DNA of 64,000 bases. Origin: Incurvaria masculella (taxonomy: Eukaryota > Arthropoda > Insecta > Lepidoptera > Incurvariidae). Shown piece by piece: positions 33,661 through 42,410 of the stretch. The stretch is taken from the NCBI GenBank assembly GCA_946894095.1, contig OX335659.1:6021501-6085500 (forward strand). Direction: 5' to 3'. The notes under the pieces were generated by a model. It did not search any database. It saw nothing but the letters and a program-made list of their open reading frames with translations, and was not told the origin of the DNA. Within the stretch, counting starts at the first letter, position 1. Every line of letters starts with the position of its first letter. Position numbers and translations under genes: made by a program.

Positions 33661-33925
33661 GCGGAGTAGCCTAGTGGCGCGGGGACTTGCCTAGCATACC
33701 AGAGGTCTGGGTTCGAATCCTCGCCCCGTTCATGCACCATTTGCTTTCTCATTATGTGTTGGATAAGTGCATTTCGTCACGAATGCGAGCTGCTCCATGG
33801 TTCGGAATCCATGTAAAACATGCTAGGCGGTAGGGTTTAAGCCCGCCCGGGTTGGTAACATCGCATTGGATGAAAAGATGGTCGAAGCGGCATTAAAAAA
33901 ATGTCCATAACGGTAGTTGGTGGCA
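33661..33925 (+). repeat. tRNA-headed SINE (left arm)
   Basis: The 5' head, GCGGAGTAGCCTAGTGGCGC, contains an A box (TAGCCTAGTGG) and, 39 bases later, a B box (GGTTCGAATCC), the internal RNA polymerase III promoter of a tRNA-derived SINE. The head ends CCCCGTTCATGCACC. The body follows with GGTTCGGAATCCATGTAAAA and GATGAAAAGATGGTCGAAGC. An intact tRNA acceptor fold is not evident, so this is a SINE and not a tRNA gene. A related copy is at 40770. Confidence 0.82.
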
Positions 33926-34167
33926 TCAATTATCAGTTTCCATTATTTAAAGTGTAAAATAAGTCTTACTTTCGAATGTATAATAAGCTAAAAATTTGTG
34001 TCACGTTCCGCCTAGAGTGTACTATTATTATTAAATAATGATACAACTTACAATTAGGTTTTATATAACACTAACGAGAGCTCACTGTACGATAGAATGA
34101 GTTTGCGAATTCAGCGCATGTTATGTTCAGTTAATTTTATTCAATTAAGTGTTGCTTTAAATTACAG

Positions 34168-34254
34168 ATGGACGAATACGCGATGATGGCGGGCGGTGGC
34201 AGCGGCGTCGGCGGCGGGGTTACGCACGATATCCAGTTGTTTGAAAGTCAATAG
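34168..34254 (+). CDS. Exon-like small open frame after a splice acceptor (left arm)
   Basis: A 28-codon frame starts ATGGACGAATACGCGATGAT, directly after TTTAAATTACAG, a good splice-acceptor sequence. It encodes MDEYAMMAGGGSGVGGG and then VTHDIQLFESQ before TAG. It is GC-rich (GGC/GGT glycine codons) in strongly AT-rich surroundings, which is what a first coding or terminal exon would look like. I recognise no family, and no strong splice donor is visible inside it. It may belong to a gene with exons outside the window, or be chance. The identical copy is at 35116-35202 on the other strand. Confidence 0.3.
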   Translation: MDEYAMMAGGGSGVGGGVTHDIQLFESQ

Positions 34255-34440
34255 TCAAAGTTTTATCGCAAAATTATTAAAATTGATGGATTTTTTTTAT
34301 TTCTGAAAACAAAAAAACATGTAAAAGATTGTCTTTTTACCAGGAAGGGGCGTCCTGTTTAATGTACAGTTCACATTTATTGAAATCATAATCACACGAT
34401 AGCAGACGTATTTTTATATGTCTAATAGAAATGTAAATTT

Positions 34441-34929
34441 GAGGCTGAGATAAACAGTCGTAACATAAAAGTAGTTAAAACCAACGCTTTTAATAGGATG
34501 ATGTGTGCTAGAGCGTAGCAAAACGTATTAAATTCCCAATGTTGAATGTACATTTGCTCGAAAATTGTACCGAATGACCATTATAAATTGTGATTTTTAG
34601 ACGTTGTGAAGCGCCTTCTGACCTTGGGGATCAGACTGCACAAATATTTTCATATTTCGTTTCATATACTGTTTGCCTCACCTGATGTATCCAGAAACTT
34701 TTATAAGTAGTTAAATTACCATTCCGATTTACGTTTTAACCCACAAATAATTATTTCTTTTCAATTCATAGATTTTAATTTCGGTATCAGACACATTTCT
34801 GACGCAGCATGCCATGCATTATATAAAATTTGAGTCGTCAACTAAAAGTGAAACTATGATGGACGAAATGTTATGCAAAGTGACGTCACAAAGTACTACT
34901 TTTATGTTACGACTGTTTATCTCAGCCTC
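34441..34929. mobile_element. MITE-ended segment spanning the palindrome centre
   Basis: The ends GAGGCTGAGATAAACAGTCG and CGACTGTTTATCTCAGCCTC are inverted and related to the GAGATAAATAGT MITE termini. The right side also keeps GTGACGTCACAAAGTACTAC and ATGGACGAAAT of that family. The interior (34476-34894) is unique in the window and non-coding. The inner ends of the palindrome arms are these terminal repeats. Confidence 0.7.
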
Positions 34930-35115
34930 AAATTTACATTTCTATTAGACATATAAAAATACGTCTGCTATCGTGTGATTATGATTTCAATAAATGTGAA
35001 CTGTACATTAAACAGGACGCCCCTTCCTGGTAAAAAGACAATCTTTTACATGTTTTTTTGTTTTCAGAAATAAAAAAAATCCATCAATTTTAATAATTTT
35101 GCGATAAAACTTTGA

Positions 35116-35202
35116 CTATTGACTTTCAAACAACTGGATATCGTGCGTAACCCCGCCGCCGACGCCGCTGCCACCGCCCGCCATCATCGCGTATTCGTCC
35201 AT
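35116..35202 (-). CDS. Exon-like small open frame (right arm copy)
   Basis: Exact mirror of 34168-34254, with the same acceptor-like CTGTAATTTAAAGC complement next to it. If the palindrome is real, any transcript using this segment could in principle read either arm. Confidence 0.3.
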   Translation of the reverse strand: MDEYAMMAGGGSGVGGGVTHDIQLFESQ

Positions 35203-35444
35203 CTGTAATTTAAAGCAACACTTAATTGAATAAAATTAACTGAACATAACATGCGCTGAATTCGCAAACTCATTCTATCGTACAGTGAGCTCTCGTTAGT
35301 GTTATATAAAACCTAATTGTAAGTTGTATCATTATTTAATAATAATAGTACACTCTAGGCGGAACGTGACACAAATTTTTAGCTTATTATACATTCGAAA
35401 GTAAGACTTATTTTACACTTTAAATAATGGAAACTGATAATTGA

Positions 35445-35709
35445 TGCCACCAACTACCGTTATGGACATTTTTTTAATGCCGCTTCGACCATCTTTTCAT
35501 CCAATGCGATGTTACCAACCCGGGCGGGCTTAAACCCTACCGCCTAGCATGTTTTACATGGATTCCGAACCATGGAGCAGCTCGCATTCGTGACGAAATG
35601 CACTTATCCAACACATAATGAGAAAGCAAATGGTGCATGAACGGGGCGAGGATTCGAACCCAGACCTCTGGTATGCTAGGCAAGTCCCCGCGCCACTAGG
35701 CTACTCCGC
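35445..35709 (-). repeat. tRNA-headed SINE (right arm copy)
   Basis: Mirror of 33661-33925, with A and B boxes on the minus strand. Confidence 0.82.
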
Positions 35710-36099
35710 TCAAATACAATACAATACAAAGTACAATTTCGGTCGCAATACATGAGTTGTAAAATTATGACGCGAGCGAAGCCAAGAGAAACAGTGAGTC
35801 CTAAAATAGATCACTCACCTCGTCACTCAACTAGCCGTCTGTCACCGAAGTGAAGATGTGAAAGAGTAAACATACTTAGAAAGGGAACTACATTTTACGA
35901 ATTTGAACAAGCTCTGTGATAGTCCGCAAAATCCCTGGTATGGTGCCTGGCTGAGCATGGTTTCGTGAGGTGAGGTGAATATGTCTTCTCTGAGTACATC
36001 TAAGCTCTCAGCGTAGCCCCCAACCTGGTTTTTCTTAAAAAAAGAACATCCAAATGCTACATACACGGGAAGATATTCAGTGAGCCCACTTGCATCCTT

Positions 36100-36429
36100 T
36101 TTTAGGGTTCCGTACCCAAAGGGTGAAAACAGAACCCTATTACTAAGCCTCCACTGTCCGTCCGTCCGTCCGTCCGTCCGTCCGTCCGTCCGTCCTTCCG
36201 TCTGTCCGTCTGTCACAGGGCTGTATCTCATAAACCGTAATAGATAGGCAGCTGAAATTTTCACAAAGTGTGTATTTATTTTGCCGCTATAACAACAAAC
36301 AGGTAAAATCAAAATAAAATAAAAAAATAATGGGGCTCCCATACAAAAAACGTGATTGTTGTGTGCTAAATCTTGTGCGACGGTACGGAACCCTTCGTGT
36401 GCGAGTCCGACTCGCACTTGGCCAGTTTT
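36100..36429 (+). repeat. CCGT repeat copy 4 (right arm)
   Basis: Mirror of 32941-33270, with an equally long CCGT tract. Confidence 0.9.
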
Positions 36430-36597
36430 TACTCTTTTGCAACGCGATCAACCAACAAATTAACTAAATCAAATATTCTGTATATATTAACTACTTTATT
36501 AGCATGGTGCAAGGCTTGCAGCCAACAAGATAACTTGCTTTGATTTCATTTCATTTGAATTTCATTTATTTATTCAACTTCTGGTAGTCAAACTACA

Positions 36598-36772
36598 CTA
36601 AGGCTGAGATAAATAGTCCCAACAGAAACTAAGACCAACGAAAAGTAGTACTTTGTGACGTCACTTTGACACATTTTGTATGGACGAAATCTCAAAGTAA
36701 TGCAAATTGACGTCACAAAGTACTACTTTTTGTTAGTCTTAGTTTCTGTTACGACTATTTATCTCAACCTAA
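36598..36772. mobile_element. Hairpin MITE, GAGATAAATAGT family (right arm)
   Basis: Mirror of 32598-32772. Confidence 0.88.
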
Positions 36773-36873
36773 GTCATGTCACAATTTGATTGATCCGCGG
36801 ATTCGATCAACCAGTGAAGAAGAACCCGCAAAGAAACTTCACTGGTCTTTAAATTATGCATATATGCATATAT

Positions 36874-37059
36874 GCAAAATAAATACACACTCTGTGAAAA
36901 TTTCGGCTGCCTACCTATTACGGTTCATGAGATACAGCCCTGTGACAGACGGACGGACGGACGGACGGACGGACGGACGGACGGACGGACGGACGGACGG
37001 ACAGCTGAGGCTTAGTAATAGGGTTCCGTTTTCACCCTTTGGGTACGGAACCCTAAAAA
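36874..37059 (-). repeat. CCGT repeat copy 5, truncated at the palindrome edge
   Basis: It starts inside the element at GCAAAATAAATACACACTC, lacks the GCCGGTTTT end, has the longest (ACGG)n tract in the window (about 36945-37003), and ends TTTGGGTACGGAACCC. Its truncated end lies within about 15 bases of the palindrome boundary at 36858, joined by ATGCATATATGCATATATGC. Confidence 0.88.
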
Positions 37060-38269
37060 GAGCTTGTGTTTGTTTTTAAACTTATTTTTGTGATATTTTC
37101 TTTTCCACGACTCCTTTTGATTAGCATCATTAAGATAATTTATTTTCGGAATACCATGGAGAAAAATTAGTCATTTCAATTACATAGATTGATTTAATCT
37201 AAATTGAATAGGTAATTTTCTTCCCCATTAATTACCTAGGAAATTAATGGTGACTTCTCTACTGAAGAAGGCCTTTAAAAATGACTGTATTATCCGCATG
37301 AACTCGACTTCAATGGGTGCTATTTTTCGCGATCCTCTCTTAACAAGTTCAAGCTTCGGTTATCTCAGATTTCGCTAACTTCCATTTTTGGGACTTGAAG
37401 CGAGTCGCTCCCCCCACAACCCCTGGAGCCCACTAATCCAATTACGCTCAGAGCCTTCTAAAAGAAGCGACGAGCACTTTGCTGCTTCACTTCTTTGACA
37501 TCCGCGTCATTCGATTGACCTGAATTGGTGACAGTTTGCAACGAACCACGTAACCCTATCTGAACACCTATGAGCAAAGCATTCCAAGCATTAACTCGTT
37601 ACATATAGATCACGATTTTGAACCGCAGTTTTTCTGAACTTGTGACGGTCTCTGGTGTGTTCGCTATTCCTGGAAAAATCGAAAAAGCCTAAAGCAATAA
37701 ATTGTGGTGATTGATTCGGAATCGTATTGCACACATTGCAGAGTTGAAATTTCGCGTCTATGTAATCATAACGGTGATCGTTTTCCGCTTTCGCAAATGG
37801 TAGTATGATAAAAGTTCTTCTGCAAAAAAGTCTCATTACAAAAGTGGACTTTAATTCAGGGGGAAAAGGTGCATAATTATTGGAACGGATAATACTAGGC
37901 AGGACCAATTCTCGTCAGCAGGATGGTTAGGCAGTCCCTCACGCTCGCGAAGCAAATCAATAGTACATTTTTCTTTTATGGTAGGAATGCTGAATGTGTA
38001 CGCCATTTCTGTAGAGTAATGCATTTACTAGACTTCCCATGAGCAAACCTTTTGAAAACATTTTGATATTCCAGCCATGAATTTGCTGCACTTAAAGGGA
38101 AATGATAATCAATTTGATCGCCTGATTTCATTTGTTCAAGATATTTACAAATGGCTGGACACGCACATGGAAATGTTATGCTCGTGAAATTTTTGAATAA
38201 AAGATTTAGATAAAAAAAACACATTCATTATACATGCAATTTCAACAAATTCAGTCAAAATGTAAATAA
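37060..38269. other. No recognised feature
   Basis: About 1.2 kb of unassigned DNA; frames are short and without domains. Confidence 0.45.
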
Positions 38270-38775
38270 GTGATGTGCTGTGTGCACCTAAATATCTGCT
38301 TGGCTTCCTGGGCTCGATACAGCGTCGTGCCGTGCGTCTCGTTGACGATCCCAAGGTATCCCTAAATCCTCCGAAAGGATGTAGGGTCTCTCACTGTATT
38401 CTATCGTCTTTACCATGGAGAGTGCTCTTCGGAGCTGCATAACGCTGTCCTTTCGTTTTCTACCACCGCACAACGTGGAACAGGCAGCGTATGCACCCAT
38501 TCACTGTCGACATTCCCAAAATAATAACCCACCGATCCTCTAGATCTTTTATCTATAGGGTCGGTAAACTATGGAATCGACTCCCTTCCGAAGTTTTTCC
38601 CTCGAAGTACAACCTGGGGTCTTTCAAACATGGTGTGAAGAATCACCTAGCCTGCCGGCATGGTTTTCGCAGCCCCTGAGAAAGTCCGAAAGCCCATGGG
38701 CACCGTCAGGCGCCTTTTTTGTGAGGTCCTGGCGTGCGCCGCCATATGCCGCGCTTAACATACAAAAAAACATTA
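38270..38775 (+). pseudogene. LINE family X reverse transcriptase C-terminus, frameshifted
   Basis: This is the longest copy of family X. Successive frames read LLGFLGSIQRRAVRLVDDP, then LTVFYRLYHGECSSELHNA, then VGKLWNRLPSEVFPSKYN and HLACRHGFRSP. These are the usual C-terminal blocks of Jockey/CR1-like LINE ORF2. At least two frame changes break them (near 38375 and 38510). The UTR CCATGGGCACCGTCAGGCGC and an A-rich end at about 38770 follow. Only the last 140 or so residues remain, so it is a dead 5'-truncated copy. Confidence 0.78.
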
Positions 38776-39870
38776 CTGAAAAAACAAAGATTTTAAAATA
38801 ATCTCCAAAATCAAATAATAACGGTGGTGAAATACAGTTTTATGCAATTTTAATCAGTAATTACTGTTGTCTGTTTGCTTACAACTTGATAACTGTTTAC
38901 ACTTATTTGATTTGTTACCAACGTATAGTTTGAATCTCCCACTCCATTGTTAGTTGCTAATAATCACTTTTAATTACCTGAGATTTGAGCAGTGAGGATA
39001 AACGTCGGAAAAATGACTCTTTTCTTCGGATTTTCACGTAGGCGAAAAAGAACTTCTAGAAATTTCCTAATGGCCTAACCAACACATGGCGGACACTAAC
39101 GAGTGTAGCTGCAAATAAGATCTAACTATGGCACATATTTCGAGTGGATATTGCCGGCGACATTTGTTATGTAAATAGCGTTGTTGACCTGAAGCCTGAA
39201 GCCAAGATAGCGAGTAGCATCGCTTGCGTTCCAAATTGCCACTAATTTGTTTCCATTTAGGTCTGCCCAGGCGGGGCTTTCGAAATAGGCCAAGAGGCCA
39301 CGTATAGCACTTACGTCACACTGCAAAATACGTTAGTTGCTTCCACTGAAGAGATAGAAGTGGTATTCGCTCAATATCGCGTCTCCGCTTATGGTCAAAA
39401 TCACCGTATAGTTGTATTGAAATACGAAGGCGAGTCATATGCCACACAGTCGAAACATCGTCACCGCGCGCGAACATGCTCTAAAACATCGTGCGTCAAT
39501 TCAGTTTCCACCCACACAAAACCCTCCAATACGTCTGCGACAATGTTTGCATGTGGCATGTACGTTTAAGTTAGATTGTTAGTTTTTGAAAATTGGAGAC
39601 TGCGGGTTCTATAGCAGGCGCACTCGATGCCATATCTCCTCGCTTTTTATCTATGATTGCTTCCCAGTTTGAAATATGTAGATTTCAAATTCGAACAGCT
39701 AGCAAATTTCCGGGAGCCGTGCGGGCGAAATTACCCGAAAGGTGATATGGGGTTTCGTGCAACAAATCATGATACACAATCACCTGTGAATGCTAACACT
39801 TTCTTACCCATGGAATGAGTTACCCTAGTGTTATCTCTTTCGAGTTATTCTTGGCGATGAGACCACATAA
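38776..39870. other. No recognised feature
   Basis: Unassigned AT-rich DNA with no supportable exon. Confidence 0.4.
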
Positions 39871-39949
39871 CATTAACAGAGATGACGTCATAATTCGTAT
39901 GACGTCACCTCTGTTAATGCTAAGCGTGTTATTGCCATATGGCAATAAC
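39871..39949. repeat. Two adjacent hairpins with TGACGTCA sites
   Basis: CATTAACAGAGATGACGTCA at 39871 pairs with 39898-39919 at 21 of 22 positions around a 5-base loop; each stem strand contains TGACGTCA, a CRE-type palindrome. Just after it, 39928-39949 is a perfect 22-base palindrome (GTTATTGCCAT and its complement). It is probably a small MITE remnant, although a regulatory role cannot be excluded. Confidence 0.7.
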
Positions 39950-40137
39950 TTCACCCATTGGATGAAGGAAAATATGCAGTAGGTAGCTAACATTCTAAAT
40001 ATGTTTTCGCTATGTATGCTTAAGTAGATATATTTTTCTCTGTTTTCTCCTTTTTTCTCTTTTCAGAAATGCAATGTGCATTGTATGTTTTAGGGTTATT
40101 TTGGATTTATTTATAGTTGTCTTCTTCATCTAATAAA

Positions 40138-40190
40138 TCGTTATTATCATTATCATTTAATATTAATCGTTATTATCATTATCATTCAAT
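40138..40190. repeat. Short direct repeat (atcgttattatcattatcat)
   Basis: AATCGTTATTATCATTATCA occurs twice about 30 bases apart; simple AT-rich sequence. Confidence 0.7.
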
Positions 40191-40555
40191 ATTTCACTTT
40201 CATCTGTGAATTGACCTCGTGTTCGCTTCATAAGTACAAGGGTTTAACATTTCTTTGGAATTACGTCACATTTTTTTCTAATTCCGCACAACGATTGGCG
40301 CTAACTCCGCGCCATCCATCAATCCCACGCAGCAAAATCGAAAACTGATTTATCGCGTGGAGCTAAATAATGGTCCATCCGTTCGCACAGAATCACCCGC
40401 TGGCTGCCCGTACACATCTACTATGTGTACATCCTATACCACCACTACTATGTATGTGTCGCTGCATTTGTGAAATATGGTGTCCGTTACGGATTTTGTT
40501 CGGATCCTTTCACTGCGCAGTACATAGATCCGTATTAGTCAACTTAATCCTATCA

Positions 40556-40620
40556 GTGCTCTTTCGTTGCTCGAATGAGGAATTCTATGCTGTGAATCCC
40601 TCATTCGAGTAATCAGTGCG
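40556..40620 (+). ncRNA. Candidate microRNA-like hairpin
   Basis: CTCGAATGAGGAATTC pairs with GAATCCCTCATTCGAG with one mismatch around the 8-base loop TATGCTGT. Outside this core, pairing continues with G-U pairs and single mismatches for several bases. Size and loop suit a pre-miRNA, but I do not recognise the sequence, and a MITE remnant would look similar. Confidence 0.25.
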
Positions 40621-40769
40621 TAGTAAGCCATTTGTTACATTTGTTGGGCTTTCAAATGCGAATCTTTAAATAGATTTAAAAGTTCAAAGAAGCAGCACGA
40701 ATGATTTGTAAAAATCTTTAAATGTTTGCAGTATATGGAAAACCTGAATGACTAGGTGCATTTTCTCAA

Positions 40770-41100
40770 TGACCGGCTCGTAGCTAAGGGAATTGGCTTC
40801 CCTGCCAGAGGTCATGGGTTCAAATCCCCGCCCCGTTCATGCACCGCTTTCTTTCTCTTTCTAAGTTGGATATTAGATTAATTAGTCTATGGTTGGATAA
40901 ATGAATTTCGTTACGAATGCGAGCTGTTCCATGGTTCGGAATCAATGTAAAACTGTGCTGTGGTCCACTTCCCCTACTAGGTCAACCGGGTAGGTATCAT
41001 CGCATTGGATGGAAATATGGTCGAAACGGACACACACAATTGTTTTTTCGTGTGGTAATAGCCTTCTATGTCCAGTCACATAAAATAAAGTAAATAAAGT
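40770..41100 (+). repeat. tRNA-headed SINE, near full length
   Basis: The head GACCGGCTCGTAGCTAAGGG has a degenerate A box and, after 30 or so bases, a good B box (GGTTCAAATCC). Then come CCCCGTTCATGCACC, GAATGCGAGCTGTTCCATGG, TCGCATTGGATGGAAATATG and the tail ATAGCCTTCTATGTCCAGTC. It ends in A-rich sequence. It is the most complete SINE outside the palindrome, with part of the body deleted. Confidence 0.8.
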
Positions 41101-41888
41101 GCCGGCCGTGGACGCAAGACACACCGTATTTCAAGTCACATGAAATAGGAACTGGAAAAGCTTGCGGCGAAATATTCTGGAATCGATAATCAAAGCAAAG
41201 AAACACGAATTATTGAAAACTACTAAAAAGACAAGTCGGTATAAACCGGTCTAAATACAATCCAAACGTTCAAGCAGGTGGGTCGAGCGCCGTGCCGGCT
41301 GGTGTTCATTATGTTAAATGGTTCTATAATTACGTTATATGTAGCCTGTCATATATTTCGTGAGGTCATTTTAATTATCAAACTAGTCTAATGACTTCGG
41401 CAAATTCGCAACAGAGTACGACGATGAAAAATATATTAACGAAACCGGCAAATTCGGAAGGGTAAAGCCAGAGAGGACGGATGCACTTAGGCATGTGGAT
41501 TTTTAAACCTTATTGGTTTTACCAATTGCTAGAACGGGGGGGGGGTCGATATTAATCAATCGCTGTGAGCCAAAGACATTCGGTTGTCGGAAGCCAGAAA
41601 TAGCCCGAACGGGCGTTCGAATTTTATTTCGAAAATAGTTTTATTTTGCTACTGTGAAAATAATTATATTAATATGATCTGTTGATTTGTTTTAACGGCA
41701 GCAAAATTTCCGTCTCACTAGTAATTTGGGGGTAAACAGCGACGTCTATAATGAATGCCCAGATTAATCCTTTGCTTAATCTCTACTGTTTGACTCGCAT
41801 GCAGGCAATACAAGAAAACAAACATGACATTTGTGTATAATATTTGTTTCCTTGTATTCCACAATAATACAATTTACTTATCCACCCG
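41101..41888. other. No recognised gene
   Basis: Unassigned; contains a poly-G run (about 10 G) near 41536. Confidence 0.4.
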
Positions 41889-42410
41889 TATCCACAAGTC
41901 AAACATTTCCTAGAAAAAAAATCACTGAAAATCTAATATTTATTTCTTCTAATGGTTTGCGTATTAGTAGAGCATGTCATTACCGTCTGACATACGCGAC
42001 TCTGAAACCTTATATATTTTCAAAGTTCGCTTAAAAAAGTACTATCTCGAGAGTTATATCTGACCTACCTCAATATCGATCTAGTTGTTGCCTTCGTTTG
42101 GTATCTATTTTTGTTCTGCTTGCTCCTTGTATGTCTGATTTATGATTTATGATGTTTGTTAAAATTATGTTTCTTTTAGTTTTAAATTGTCGCATGTTTT
42201 AATCTTAAGCTAATGCTTACTTCACTTATTCACCTACCTAAATTATGTTGTTAAATCTAATGGGTGGCCATCTAATGGGCCACCATATTGCCTTGAGGCA
42301 ATATGGTGGTGAGGCAAACTAACACTTGATCTATTATATTAAGTATACTCTAAGAATGTATGTATAAGTTTCATCTAATAAACGGTTTATTATTATTATT
42401 ATTATTATTA
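41889..42410 (+). pseudogene. LINE C-terminus and 3' UTR with (TTA)n tail
   Basis: The frame 41974-42063 reads LPSDIRDSETLYIFKVRL then KKYYLESYI and stop: the LP.(D/E)IR...L..FK..L(K/R) ending of CR1/Jockey/L2-like LINE ORF2. The UTR carries a near-perfect hairpin (42280-42309, CCACCATATTGCCT and complement). It ends AATAAACGGTTTATTATTA followed by a TTA microsatellite, the tail style of these LINEs. Upstream sequence is interrupted by stops. It is a different family from X. Confidence 0.7.
42387..42410. repeat. (TTA)8 microsatellite, LINE tail
   Basis: Eight TTA units directly after the LINE polyadenylation-like AATAAA. Confidence 0.9.

Larger units (their letters stand above)
32512..34475 (+). 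repeat. Left arm of a 1964-bp inverted duplication
   Basis: Every position p in this arm pairs with 69370-p in the right arm (34895-36858). The rule holds at the outer end, at a shared 191-codon frame (32953-33528 against 35842-36417), at the SINE head and at the inner end, so there are no net indels, even in the (ACGG)n tract. I saw no mismatch in any stretch compared. The arm contains a GAGATAAATAGT MITE, a CCGT repeat, a SINE and an exon-like segment. It could be a genuine recent inverted duplication or a foldback assembly artefact. Confidence 0.95.
34895..36858 (-). repeat. Right arm of the 1964-bp inverted duplication
   Basis: Mirror image of 32512-34475. Symmetry stops between 36858 and 36859, where ATTATG continues into an ATGCATATATGC repeat here but into a poly-A stretch on the left. 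Confidence 0.95.

Noticed and set aside
33661..33733. A possible functional tRNA gene
   Set aside because: Internal promoter boxes are good, but the sequence continues into the SINE body and a complete acceptor stem with the expected tRNA ends is not visible.
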